A DNA stretch of 64,000 bases from a virus. The DNA lies in the IMG/VR virus record IMGVR_UViG_3300042197_004553, positions 1 to 64,000 of that record; one strand, given 5' to 3'. Positions 21,672-34,217 of the stretch are shown here, piece by piece. The position numbers and the translations under genes were made by a program. A model generated the notes under the pieces. The model was not told the DNA's origin. It searched no databases and worked only from the letters and a program-made list of their open reading frames with translations. Position 1 is the stretch's first letter, and every line of letters starts with the position of its first letter.

Positions 21672-22064
21672 TTAACCTGTTTCGTTCAAGGTAGTATCGA
21701 CAAAAATATCGTACGGCTGATTATAGACGATTGTTACCGCCAGATGGTCGACGGCCTCATCCGCACCTTTTTTGGCGACCGCGCGAATAAATTTGCGAAT
21801 CAGCGTGTGGTCGGTTCGCGTTGCGCCGGCGAGCATGTCGAGCAATTTCGTGATACAGGGTCGCATCCATTCTGAAGAAACTCGGCATGAACAACCTTTT
21901 TTTTTAGTTTCTGTTTTATAGTGTTCGCGGCAATGTTCGAAATCAGTTTGGAGCCCAACCAGTTCTGGTACGTGCGTAAAAAAGTCCGGGGCGAAGACAT
22001 GTCGGGCCAGCGTGTCGGCGCCCATGGAAAACCGCCCGGTAATTGATCTAGGCTGTCGCCGCAT
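21672..22064 (-). CDS. Hypothetical fibre-region protein (130 aa)
   Basis: MRRQPRSITGRFSMGADTLARHVFAPDFFTHVPELVGLQTDFEHCREHY... is helical with several Cys (KKKGCSCRVSSEWMRPC) and ends in a beta-rich stretch (DHLAVTIVYNQPYDIFVDTTL). A start at the internal MGADT is possible. It lies between two collagen-bearing structural genes with gaps of 4 and 13 nt. An assembly factor or minor fibre protein is likely from position alone. Confidence 0.72.
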   Translation of the reverse strand: MRRQPRSITGRFSMGADTLARHVFAPDFFTHVPELVGLQTDFEHCREHYKTETKKKGCSCRVSSEWMRPCITKLLDMLAGATRTDHTLIRKFIRAVAKKGADEAVDHLAVTIVYNQPYDIFVDTTLNETG

Positions 22065-22077
22065 ACATCATCCCGAA

Positions 22078-25500
<3,423 letters not shown>

Positions 25501-26469
25501 CTACCCGCAATTGCCGGCAATGGCGTTTGTGGCTAGTTCCACGATGACGCTGTGCGTGAGTGGGTCGGTAGTGATATTTACACCCGTGCCGCCGACAAAA
25601 ATCACGTTCGGGCCGCTCACGCCGTTGATGGTGGCGACAAGTTCGTCACACGCCGGTCCGCCGCTAAAGAATTTGCTGCGCACTTCCGGCGTGGTTTCCG
25701 TCGCGCCGAACAATACGGGTTTCGGCTCGTCGGGATAGAGCGGAACCTCGCTGCCATTAGCGCACAGGGCCGCGTCAGCTTGCTCGCCGCTATTCCGGCC
25801 TGCCGTAAAACTGAGTTCGTTGGCAGCCGGGCGCTGGCGAATGATGGCGTTGTAGCCCTCTTTGAACCGGATGTCGCCGCTGAGGCAACGCTTATTGACG
25901 ATGACGCGCCGCGGAGGGTCGGCGTCCGGTGTGCAACTGGAACGGCTTTCCGCCCGGGAAAGGTTGCCGACTGTGATCGCCCGAAGATAGCCGCGGGTCA
26001 AACTTTGCACGCGCGCCGGTTCGAGCACGAAGACCGTCGCCGAACACGCGAGTGTGCCGACGCCGGGCAGGGCGGCGCGGAGGTCATCCATCGGCCCGGT
26101 TACTACAAACCCGCTCCACGCCGGTTCTGTCGCGCAACTGTTGCCGTCTTTGACATACGGCGGGGCTTCAACGTGTTCGACGAGCCACTCGTCTGCGCCA
26201 ACCGGGCGACGAAACACAAGCGGCGCGGAGGCGCCGGGCGCGTCGGTCCGCAATTCAAATTCAAAGGCGTCGCCGGTCGTGCCGGAGACACGGCGGACGG
26301 CGTGCAACCACACAGTATGCGTTTTGGCGTCAAATTCGCTGTCGAGGCCCATGATGACGCCCGCGTCTACGATCGCCGAGTACGGCACGGCGCTGGTGGC
26401 CTGGGCCGGCGTAAACACGAATGGGTACGCGCGGTACTCGTTGTCGTTGTAAAATCCGGGGCGCGGCAT
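25501..26469 (-). CDS. Cysteine-containing virion protein, YPF/INGV family member 1
   Basis: The 322-aa product MPRPGFYNDNEYRAYPFVFTP... is the first (in coordinates) of five neighbouring genes. All share an early YP motif after an Asn/Arg-rich start, a beta-rich body, and near the end an ING-V segment (here VATINGVSGPNVIFVGGTGVNITTD). The ING-V-x-G-N-I unit is common in phage fibres. Cysteines are frequent (NKRCLSGDIRF, CTPDADPP). Probably a baseplate- or fibre-attached adhesin subunit. Confidence 0.82.
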   Translation of the reverse strand: MPRPGFYNDNEYRAYPFVFTPAQATSAVPYSAIVDAGVIMGLDSEFDAKTHTVWLHAVRRVSGTTGDAFEFELRTDAPGASAPLVFRRPVGADEWLVEHVEAPPYVKDGNSCATEPAWSGFVVTGPMDDLRAALPGVGTLACSATVFVLEPARVQSLTRGYLRAITVGNLSRAESRSSCTPDADPPRRVIVNKRCLSGDIRFKEGYNAIIRQRPAANELSFTAGRNSGEQADAALCANGSEVPLYPDEPKPVLFGATETTPEVRSKFFSGGPACDELVATINGVSGPNVIFVGGTGVNITTDPLTHSVIVELATNAIAGNCG

Positions 26470-26471
26470 AG

Positions 26472-27257
26472 TTACACTACTTTTCTTCCAACAGCGTCAA
26501 AAAAGATTATGCCGTCACGCTGAGTGATCCGCAAAACAGTGTCATCGACCTCGTGCCCGGTTGCCGTGATTGTAAAATTGCCGTACGCATCAGGTGGGCA
26601 GCCGTTGATCGTGCGCACGAAGTTTTTGGGTTGAAAACGGTCGAACGGAGTGCAAACAAATCGCTGGAACAGGGGCACGCCGACCACGTCAACGCGAATG
26701 ACGTTCGCGCCCTGGACCACACCTTCGTGCCGCAAGACCACGCCGCCATCGCCGATGAGCCACACGTCGTCTGTGATTAACTGCCCGTCAAACTGCAACG
26801 CCCGCACGCCCGGTTCGTTGGCGGGAATAATCGCGGTCGCTACAAACGTCGTAGCGGCGGGCGGAAACGCGTAGGTTCCGACAGACCACCCGGCAAACGT
26901 GGTGAGCCGATCAGCCGTGCTGACAAGGACGCCGGCTGGCCGCCCCAACATGTCTTGCACGTCCAGTGCGCCCGTCTGCGGGGCCTGCACCGGATTCGGA
27001 ACAAACGACGTGGTCGCGACGACCGTGCCGGTTTCATCACTGAAATTCAGGGTCACCAACCGCGTCGCCACCGTCACCGACGAAATGTAAATTTGCGCCC
27101 CGCCATTGATAACAAAAAACGAGGCGTCGATAAACGTGTCACGCAGGATGCGCGTGACGCCGTCGGTCGCCACGAGCGTTGCGGTGTCGACGAACGGATA
27201 GCGCGAGTCGCCCTGCTCGTCGCGAAAGTCAGGAAAGAGAATACGGGTGCCGCTCAT
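26472..27257 (-). CDS. Virion protein, YPF/INGV family member 2
   Basis: It opens MSGTRILFPDFRDEQGDSRYPFVDTATLVATDGVTRILRDTFIDASFFV and has near its end RTINGCPPDAYGNFTITATGHEVDDTVLRITQRDG. The YPF front and ING-PD-GN end mark it as a paralogue of its neighbours. It is all-beta in character. The ATG overlaps the upstream stop by 4 nt, so the five genes are translated as a block. Confidence 0.82.
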   Translation of the reverse strand: MSGTRILFPDFRDEQGDSRYPFVDTATLVATDGVTRILRDTFIDASFFVINGGAQIYISSVTVATRLVTLNFSDETGTVVATTSFVPNPVQAPQTGALDVQDMLGRPAGVLVSTADRLTTFAGWSVGTYAFPPAATTFVATAIIPANEPGVRALQFDGQLITDDVWLIGDGGVVLRHEGVVQGANVIRVDVVGVPLFQRFVCTPFDRFQPKNFVRTINGCPPDAYGNFTITATGHEVDDTVLRITQRDGIIFFDAVGRKVV

Positions 27258-28804
27258 TGGATTGTAAACTCGATAAAGTTGGTCGGCGACGCGTTGGTGG
27301 CGATTCCGGCACGGCCGTCAGCGAGATCAAATACGCTGATGGCAGTTTGGACGCACACCACGGCCGTGTCCGTGTCGCCGGCGTAGAGCGTAGCAACAAG
27401 TGTCGTCGTGCCGTCGGTGTTCGGCTCCGCGCGGGCGGTGAGGCGGTGGTAGCGGGCTGCGGGCGCCGCGACGGCAATCTGGTTTTCTTTGACGAGCAGG
27501 TCGCCTGTGTGGCGGTAGACCATCACCGCGGCGGCGTCGGCGTCGTAGAGCACCAGCACGTATTTCGTTTTTTGTTTTCCGTCTTCGCGCGCGGTGACGT
27601 GATTTAATACGATGCCAGCGTTTTGGCGGAAACCGCCCGCTTCAAAACCAAACGCGGCGCCCACCGTATGCCCGATCGTCCAATCGCTCGGGCAGGGCTC
27701 GAACAGCGCAAGATTCATTCCTGTCCGGCTTTGCGCGCAATACGCTGGCTGGTCCGCATACTGGCCGGCGCTGAAGACGCCGGACCGTATTTCAAACCGG
27801 CGCGACGCATCAGGCGGGAACGTGACGCGGACAGGCAGTGTCGGATATGCCCGCATCGGTTGTGGCGCCGGAGTCGGCGGCGTTATCGGCCAGCAGAATT
27901 CGCTTTCGCCGTCAGTGTTTGGGCAGCAGATGTCCTGCCGTCGCTTTTCTCCGGGAGGCGTCTGGGCGCAGGCGTCCGCGAGTCCGCGGGGCGTTGTAAT
28001 GTCCACGCCGCCGCAGTCGACAAATGGTCGGACCGTCAGGCCGCCCGGAACGACGATGTTGATGTTGCCCGTCAAACAGTCGGGGGCGACGCCGTTAATC
28101 GTCTCGATCGGTGTCTTATTGCAGGTGCCGCTTTCCGGGCGCTGGCCGCACGGCCCGAGAAAATACGAATAGGCATTAAAATCGGCCGTCGGCGCCGCGC
28201 AGGCCAGCACGATGGCTTTCACTGGCGCGGTGTTTGTCGTGTCGGTTTCTGGATCGTATTTGGGCAACGCATAACTTTCATAATACGTCGCGGTCAACGG
28301 CGTATCGGCGACGATGTTGATAACGCCGGTCAGCGCGTCGGCGAGTCCCAGTTTGCCGATTGTTGGAATCGGCAGCGGGTCGTACGCGCGGGCATTTCGC
28401 TGTCCGATAAATGATTGCCGCGGTGTGCTGTATTTGCCGGAAAAGGTGGTATCAACGCCCGGGCCGAAAACCACCCACCCACTGACACCCGGCTGCAAGG
28501 CGCGGACAGCGTAGTTTACACCTGGATCAACGGGCTTAAGCAGTGTCACGGCGGCAATGGTCGTCGGACCTGTCGCGTCTAGTGTGCTTGCAACGCCGAA
28601 CACCAGCGTAACCAGCGTCTCGGAGACCGTGACGCCTTGCACGTAGGCATAGACGCCCAGCGTTTGCGGAAAACGCAGATGGCAGTCGACAAGAATGTCG
28701 TCGCGGAGCGTGCTGCCGGTATTGTCTTCACCGGTTGCACGTTCGTCGATTGGGTAGCGCCGCGTGGCCTGCAGATTGTACCAATTTTGATTACGAACAG
28801 GCAT
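27254..28804 (-). CDS. Virion protein, YPF/INGV family member 3 (516 aa)
   Basis: The start at 28804 (MPVRNQNWYNLQATRRYPIDERATGEDNTGS) matches the family front. The longer frame adds only a Pro run with no SD. It includes ETINGVAPDCLTGNINIVVPGGLTV in the middle and then a lectin- or concanavalin-like C-terminal half (RFEIRSGVFSAGQYAD...AAFGFEAGGFRQNAGIVLNHVTARED...YVLVLYDADAAAVMVY), which the other paralogues lack. It probably binds a surface ligand. Confidence 0.82.
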   Translation of the reverse strand: MPVRNQNWYNLQATRRYPIDERATGEDNTGSTLRDDILVDCHLRFPQTLGVYAYVQGVTVSETLVTLVFGVASTLDATGPTTIAAVTLLKPVDPGVNYAVRALQPGVSGWVVFGPGVDTTFSGKYSTPRQSFIGQRNARAYDPLPIPTIGKLGLADALTGVINIVADTPLTATYYESYALPKYDPETDTTNTAPVKAIVLACAAPTADFNAYSYFLGPCGQRPESGTCNKTPIETINGVAPDCLTGNINIVVPGGLTVRPFVDCGGVDITTPRGLADACAQTPPGEKRRQDICCPNTDGESEFCWPITPPTPAPQPMRAYPTLPVRVTFPPDASRRFEIRSGVFSAGQYADQPAYCAQSRTGMNLALFEPCPSDWTIGHTVGAAFGFEAGGFRQNAGIVLNHVTAREDGKQKTKYVLVLYDADAAAVMVYRHTGDLLVKENQIAVAAPAARYHRLTARAEPNTDGTTTLVATLYAGDTDTAVVCVQTAISVFDLADGRAGIATNASPTNFIEFTIQ

Positions 28805-28811
28805 GCGGCAC

Positions 28812-30431
28812 TCAGCAGTCGAGGATTTGGGTGGCGCTGGCGGAGGCGGGGGCGGCGGTGGCGTCACAGCCGGCTAAAATCGGTCCGCCTGTTTTTGTGC
28901 CGCGCAGTGTTCCTGTGATTGTAAAAGGTTGCTGCGGGCAAAAACACAGGCGAATGCGGGCATATGCCGACTGACCAGCCTGTACACGCCCGAGCGCGAC
29001 CGAAAAAATCGGCCAGCCCCCGGTAATATTTAATTCTTCGCTCTGGTTGTCGCTGACGATCTGAGAATAATCCAAAAACACGCGACCGCTGCCGCCGCTG
29101 GGTGTGGTGGTAAATTCTGTCGTCAAAATGACGTTTTCAGCGCAGGTTTCGCAGTGATTGCAGTACATGAGCACAACGTCGACGCAGGGGCATGGCTGCT
29201 GTGCGATAAACAGCCGCAATGGGCGCTGGTACCGACATTCCCGTTGAGCGTTCCAGCGCGCGATATTCTGCTCGTGCACGGCTTTGACAGCGGCAACCCG
29301 GTCGCCGATCGCGCGATACCGCTCTGCGACGACGTTTAGATATTTCGCTATGTCGACATAATCAACGCAGGCGCAGCACGGGCCGCAATCAGCGCCGAAA
29401 GCGATTTGATTGGCGGTCTGCGTCGGTTGTCCGTTGACATACAGCGCCGGCCGGCGGGTATACAGGCAGCCGTCGGCGTTCATAAAAATATTGCCGTTTT
29501 TGTCCGGACGTACGCCGTTGATGCTTTTAATCTCTTCGCCCGCTGCGTCGTCACAGATCGCGACTAGAATGTCGTCTCCGGGCGGGCAGACATTGGTTGG
29601 ACGATTCTCGGCGCAGTCTGGCGTGGGCGCCGCACATAGACCGAACTGCCCGCGACCGGAACCGGCGGCGGCTGACAACGCAATTTCGGTAACGCGGCGA
29701 CCGGCTTCCGCCGGCGTCAGCCCGAATCCGGGATTGATATCAAACCGGGTGGCGAGGTCGTTGACCGCGCCGATTTGCAGTTCGGTGTTAAAGCCGTTGA
29801 CAAATGTAACTTTATTTTGAAACCACGGTGTCACACAGTTGCCGTTTTGAACGCGCATCGCCAGCACGCGCTTTGGAATTTTTTCAATCGCGCGCTCGTC
29901 GAGGATGGCGGCGCGCGGACAAAACGAGACCGGCCGCATCGGAACAGGATCGTTGTTGGTGTGCACGTCTTTGTATGTCACCGCGCGACACACCGCCGCA
30001 TTGGGTTTGGTCGTTTTCGCCCATTCGTACACGGTGTAATGCTCGCCCCACTCTGTAGCGACAAAGTCGTCTGCAGCCGTGCTGTCAAAAACAACCCGAT
30101 TGGCGGCGTCAATGACAACTAAATCGGCCGCATGGGTGGGCGCCGGAATGGCGACACCGGGCAGCGGCGCGGCGCCGTACGCAAACGCCGGTCCGGTCCC
30201 GAAACCATACAGCCAATACACGCGCAACGGATGCGCGACCCGCGGCACGTTTTGGTAATAACCCGGATCGTCATACGACAAGTAAAAATCAGCAAAGAGG
30301 TTTTCAACGTCGCCGACTGCTTCGGTAGGGGCGCTCCCGCCCGGGGCTACAAACGGATAATCCAGACCGCTCTGCGGCTGCACGACGCCGATTCCGCGCC
30401 CGGCGTGTGGGTCTGTGGATTGCCCCGGCAT
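28812..30431 (-). CDS. Virion protein, YPF/INGV family member 4 (539 aa)
   Basis: The start at 30431 (MPGQSTDPHAGRGIGVVQPQSGLDYPFVAPGG) follows GAGGTG. It contains KSINGVRPDKNGNIFMNADGCLY, the clearest ING-V-PD-GN-I unit, then a very Cys-rich block (DCGPCCACVDYVDI...CPCVDVVLMYCNHCETCAEN) and a helical segment (VAERYRAIGDRVAAVKAVHEQNIARW). It is probably a fibre or adhesin subunit. The Cys clusters suggest metal binding or disulfides after release from the cell. Confidence 0.82.
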   Translation of the reverse strand: MPGQSTDPHAGRGIGVVQPQSGLDYPFVAPGGSAPTEAVGDVENLFADFYLSYDDPGYYQNVPRVAHPLRVYWLYGFGTGPAFAYGAAPLPGVAIPAPTHAADLVVIDAANRVVFDSTAADDFVATEWGEHYTVYEWAKTTKPNAAVCRAVTYKDVHTNNDPVPMRPVSFCPRAAILDERAIEKIPKRVLAMRVQNGNCVTPWFQNKVTFVNGFNTELQIGAVNDLATRFDINPGFGLTPAEAGRRVTEIALSAAAGSGRGQFGLCAAPTPDCAENRPTNVCPPGDDILVAICDDAAGEEIKSINGVRPDKNGNIFMNADGCLYTRRPALYVNGQPTQTANQIAFGADCGPCCACVDYVDIAKYLNVVAERYRAIGDRVAAVKAVHEQNIARWNAQRECRYQRPLRLFIAQQPCPCVDVVLMYCNHCETCAENVILTTEFTTTPSGGSGRVFLDYSQIVSDNQSEELNITGGWPIFSVALGRVQAGQSAYARIRLCFCPQQPFTITGTLRGTKTGGPILAGCDATAAPASASATQILDC

Positions 30432-30439
30432 GGCGCACC

Positions 30440-31381
30440 TCAACTCTCGCAGCCAAGGTCGTTCAGTCGGCTGCCCAACACCACCAGGGACATTTGCGTG
30501 ACTTCAGCGTTCAGGCGGCTGACAAAATTTTGCAACGTGGTCACGCCGTCACCGAAACGGTCGATTTGCGTGGCGAGTTCGTCGAGTTCGGCGCAGCCGC
30601 AGCAGGGCTGTGCGCAGGTATCGCTAAACGACAGGCTATTTACGCCGGGCGTTACTTCGAGGCACTCGTTGGCCACGAGCGTAAACGTGCCGTTGTCGCT
30701 GCACACGCCGTTGATGCACCGGATACACTCGCCGTCCGCCGGCGTCGGGCACACGCAGTCCGCGTTCAGATTTGCGCCAGAAATGGCGTCAAAAATAATT
30801 TTGGTGTCGTCCGCCGTATACGCTACGCTCAGCCGCACATTCGTGCCGGCGACGAGTGTGACGTCGCCATAGATGTATGGGCTCGATTGCAGGTTGTTGG
30901 TTACACGCAAGCGCGAGACGCCACGAATTGCCGGCCGAATAACGTCGGGCTCCAGCGCCGTTGCCGCGTACTCAAACGTGTAAAACCCGGGCGCCACCGC
31001 GTCGATTTCGGCCAAACTGCCGAGCACAAGATGGCCGATAGTGTCGTCATAGTCGCCGATGCCGCCCAAGGCGTAAGACTGATTGGCGGTAAAAGCCGCC
31101 CGAGCGATATTTGCGCCGGCTACGTCGGTTACACTGTCGTCGCTGTTGAGATACCCGACGACCACGCTAAAACCGGTCGGGCTAATCAGGATATTTCGGA
31201 TGAAAAACCGGTCTGCCGTCACGTTGGCGGCGGCACTGATTGGCAGATACATCGAAACAATAAAACTGTCGGGCAGCCTGCAGGTGCCGCTTTCGTCAAG
31301 TTTTGTGGCCCAGTTCGTCAGCGGGTACGAACGCTGGGAGTTGTGGTTGAGCCACTGCAGGTTCCAGTGTCCGATTGGCAT
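30440..31381 (-). CDS. Virion protein, YPF/INGV family member 5 (313 aa)
   Basis: It begins MPIGHWNLQWLNHNSQRSYPLTNWATKLDESGTCRLPDSFIVSMYLPI and has RCINGVCSDNGTFTLVANECLEVTPG, then CAQPCCGCAELDELATQIDRFGDGVTTLQNFVSRL. The YP front, the ING-V unit, the CCGC cluster and the closing coiled coil match family member 4 most closely. It is the first of the five to be translated in the leftward operon. Confidence 0.82.
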   Translation of the reverse strand: MPIGHWNLQWLNHNSQRSYPLTNWATKLDESGTCRLPDSFIVSMYLPISAAANVTADRFFIRNILISPTGFSVVVGYLNSDDSVTDVAGANIARAAFTANQSYALGGIGDYDDTIGHLVLGSLAEIDAVAPGFYTFEYAATALEPDVIRPAIRGVSRLRVTNNLQSSPYIYGDVTLVAGTNVRLSVAYTADDTKIIFDAISGANLNADCVCPTPADGECIRCINGVCSDNGTFTLVANECLEVTPGVNSLSFSDTCAQPCCGCAELDELATQIDRFGDGVTTLQNFVSRLNAEVTQMSLVVLGSRLNDLGCES

Positions 31382-31395
31382 GGCGGCTCACCTGT

Positions 31396-33552
31396 TTATT
31401 CCGTAGCGCTTTGTACGATACCCGCAATCCGCAACACACCCACGTCGTTATCGTATGCGTCGCCCGGCGTGAGTTGCCGCTCGATGGTGACAAGCACTGT
31501 ATCGCCGGCTTGTACGGCAAACTCTGCGCTGTCACACTCGGCAACCGTGTCGATTGGCAACTGTTTGGCGGATGACGAAAAATCTAAACTGGTATCAACG
31601 GTCGGGAGTTGCAGGGCTCCCGAGAAAGGCCGCGGCAGGCGGCGATACGACATGTACAACTCGGGCAGTTGCGAGTTGGTCAGTGGCGTACCGAAGCGAC
31701 CGAACAAACGCACGCGGATTTTCATTTTGAGATTCTGATCGACGTTGGCCTCCGGCACGTTTAGCCGGACGCGCAACAACGAATTCTGCCCGGCCGGAAA
31801 TCCCAGGTACGGGATGTCCATATACAGCCGTTCGACCGTGTCGCTCAGCCGGATGATTTGCGGCGCGAGTTCCCGCTCCACCAGATCGTCGGTGTAGTCC
31901 ACCCGGAGTAACCCCTGATGAATGGGCACGGGGTTTTCTGTGGTGATGCCGAGGGCGGTTTTTTCGGCCGACGTCAGCAGCCGACCGGACACCAGTTTGT
32001 AGGTGCCCGTGCCTGCGGCTGTCGTCGCGACTGGCGTCCCCGCCAGTGTTGTGGCGATTTTAAACGTATTCGCCGTCAGGTCTTTGGCGGCGATAAAATA
32101 CTCCGCATTGGCTGTGAGCCCGGCGGGGAGAACGCTCGCGGCGTCCGGGACGAGGCGGACCTTGGCACCTGGGCCGAACCCGTGCCCTGTGGCGGTAAAC
32201 ACAGTTTCTACGCCGTGGGCGATTGTGACTGCTCGCGGCGTGTTTCGACTGCCGCGGATGGCTAGATACGTCGGCGTCGTGGTGACCACTCCTTCGGCCG
32301 CCCAACCGACGACCAATTGGTGGCGATTGGCGACGCTTTTCACCACCTGCCCGCCAATGCCTTCTTGTTTTGCTGTCTGTAAATCGAGATTAAGTTTCAA
32401 ATCGCCGGTGGTCGCCGGCAAATCGTCGCAGTTTGTGACGGCAACGGGAGCCGTGATTGTTTCGCCATTGACGATGTCTTCGTCCGGCGCCAGACTCGTT
32501 ACGACACTGCGGTTGTTTCCCAACAGCATCCGCAGGAACACGACAGACAGCCGCATGGCTTCTCCGCGCGGGCACTCCGATCCGGGACTAGTCGGGTCGA
32601 CCCACGTTGGCGAGTAAGTCGCCGGCCACGGGACGTCGTTGGCGCAGTCGCTCATCCACCAAATGCCGTTGACGTCGCAGACCACCAATCCCGAGCGCCC
32701 GAGTGGCACCTCTGTGGCGCCGAGGAGGTTTGCGCCTTTGTCCCACAGCACGGATACGGACTGAATCGGGATCGGCGGCCAGACATTGGCCAGTGCCGCG
32801 TGTTTTTGAATGTTGTATCCGAACACCGCGCCAGCCGGTGCTTTCCCGTTAAACACGGCGTGGCTGGCCGGCAGCCAACCCTGCAGTTCCGCGTTGGGAT
32901 TGGTGACGATGCGGCGCGGTTGCGGGTCGGTGGTGAGCGTGTTCGTGCCGGCGGGCTGCGCGACGAGGTCGAAACGATAATGTGTGTGCTCTTCGACATA
33001 GTCGCGGGCTTGCGGCATGACGAGGACGCGCAACTGGTCAGAACAGTTGTCGCGAGAGCCCTGCACGTGACAGACCACGACGGTAACCGGTGGCTTTTGC
33101 TTGGAGAGTTTTCCAGGCTCCACGGCTGACAAGTAATATTTACCCGGCGTCACCGTTTCCCCGATTGATTGTGTTAACTCCGGAAAAGTGACCAGACCCC
33201 GCAGCACAATGTCGGCACGGTCGGCGGCCTTTTTCTTGTAGCACATGCCGACGCAGTCCGAGGACGGCTGGACGCTAAAAATCTGCGTGGTGTCGTCTAG
33301 CGTGACGGCGACCATCGCTGGTTCGTAGCGGCTGGCGGCCCAGTTCCAGTACACCGGCTGCCCCGGTTGCACGTCCGGAGACACGGTGGCGTCAACTTCG
33401 AAAAGCGCGCGGCCCAGTTCGGCCGCGTCCAGCCGATCTTTTAAGTACTCGGTACGCTCTTCAAGCGTGCGGTCGGGGCGGCCGACGACGCCAGCCTGCA
33501 CAGGTTCGCCTGTGGCGACGTGTTTGATGTTGTACGGCCAGTTTCCGGACAT
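31396..33552 (-). CDS. Virion structural protein, probably fibre/baseplate (718 aa)
   Basis: MSGNWPYNIKHVATGEPVQAGVVGRPDRTLEERTEYLKDRLDAAELGRALFEVDATVSPDVQPGQPVYWNW resembles the N-terminal attachment region of phage baseplate or fibre proteins. The body is beta-rich with a hydrophobic core pattern (TAVFTATGHGFGPGAKVRLVPDAASVLPAGLTANAEYFIAAKDL), a DUF-type domain frequent in structural proteins. It lies between baseplate and adhesin genes. It may connect the YPF-family adhesins to the baseplate (inference). Confidence 0.78.
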   Translation of the reverse strand: MSGNWPYNIKHVATGEPVQAGVVGRPDRTLEERTEYLKDRLDAAELGRALFEVDATVSPDVQPGQPVYWNWAASRYEPAMVAVTLDDTTQIFSVQPSSDCVGMCYKKKAADRADIVLRGLVTFPELTQSIGETVTPGKYYLSAVEPGKLSKQKPPVTVVVCHVQGSRDNCSDQLRVLVMPQARDYVEEHTHYRFDLVAQPAGTNTLTTDPQPRRIVTNPNAELQGWLPASHAVFNGKAPAGAVFGYNIQKHAALANVWPPIPIQSVSVLWDKGANLLGATEVPLGRSGLVVCDVNGIWWMSDCANDVPWPATYSPTWVDPTSPGSECPRGEAMRLSVVFLRMLLGNNRSVVTSLAPDEDIVNGETITAPVAVTNCDDLPATTGDLKLNLDLQTAKQEGIGGQVVKSVANRHQLVVGWAAEGVVTTTPTYLAIRGSRNTPRAVTIAHGVETVFTATGHGFGPGAKVRLVPDAASVLPAGLTANAEYFIAAKDLTANTFKIATTLAGTPVATTAAGTGTYKLVSGRLLTSAEKTALGITTENPVPIHQGLLRVDYTDDLVERELAPQIIRLSDTVERLYMDIPYLGFPAGQNSLLRVRLNVPEANVDQNLKMKIRVRLFGRFGTPLTNSQLPELYMSYRRLPRPFSGALQLPTVDTSLDFSSSAKQLPIDTVAECDSAEFAVQAGDTVLVTIERQLTPGDAYDNDVGVLRIAGIVQSATE

Positions 33553-33574
33553 CCTTGTCCTCCGGCGTTAATGA

Positions 33575-34210
33575 CTACTCGAACGCAATCGACCACGTCA
33601 GCCCAATTTGCGATGACGCTTCTTTAGTAACCTGATTCGCGGGCTGAAACATCGTCCGCGCAAAAATGACGTCTTTTGTGCGGTCGCTAAAAGTTGGAGC
33701 AGCAACGAGCGCGGCGGCAAACACCTTGCTTGACCCGCCGGCGCCATTGTGGCTGAACGGCTTGCCGTGAACTCCTGTCGTGCCCGCTGTTTGTGCGAAA
33801 AACGTCAGTTTGTTGAGTTGCTGCTCCGTGGGCAAATTGGCTTCGAATCCGGTCGATACGCCGCCGGTCGGTTCCAGAATCAACGGAATGCGTAAAAAGT
33901 CGCGGGCGCCGGATGTGGCTAAATTGTTGTAATAACTGATTCCAATATCGCGCCCAAACGACCCGACCGCGATCGGCACTTCTGGGTCGGTCTGATTTTC
34001 AAACTCGATGTACAACGCGGAAATGGCGTAATTCGGCCGGTCAGGACTGGGGCGGTAGCCGATCTGGCGGGCGGCGATATATCCCCATGAATACTGAATC
34101 TGATTGGGCTGAGACCCAAGCAGCGTCTGGGCGCCGGACAGTCCGTCAATTCGCCATAGCGTGATCTGGCCGTGGACGCCGCTGCTGCCGTAAACATTGT
34201 CGTTTGTCAT
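33575..34210 (-). CDS. Tail-region structural protein (211 aa)
   Basis: MTNDNVYGSSGVHGQITLWRIDGLSGAQTLLGSQPNQIQYSWGYIAARQIGYRPSP... is all-beta by pattern. It sits 7 nt after the preceding baseplate gene's stop and upstream of the fibre proteins. No family is assigned. By position it is a baseplate or fibre-connector protein. Confidence 0.78.
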   Translation of the reverse strand: MTNDNVYGSSGVHGQITLWRIDGLSGAQTLLGSQPNQIQYSWGYIAARQIGYRPSPDRPNYAISALYIEFENQTDPEVPIAVGSFGRDIGISYYNNLATSGARDFLRIPLILEPTGGVSTGFEANLPTEQQLNKLTFFAQTAGTTGVHGKPFSHNGAGGSSKVFAAALVAAPTFSDRTKDVIFARTMFQPANQVTKEASSQIGLTWSIAFE

Positions 34211-34217
34211 GGGTTCC

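Noticed and set aside
30407-31738. 443-aa plus-strand frame
   Set aside because: It lies opposite two adhesin genes with a clear order and motifs. The product shows no domain or SD.
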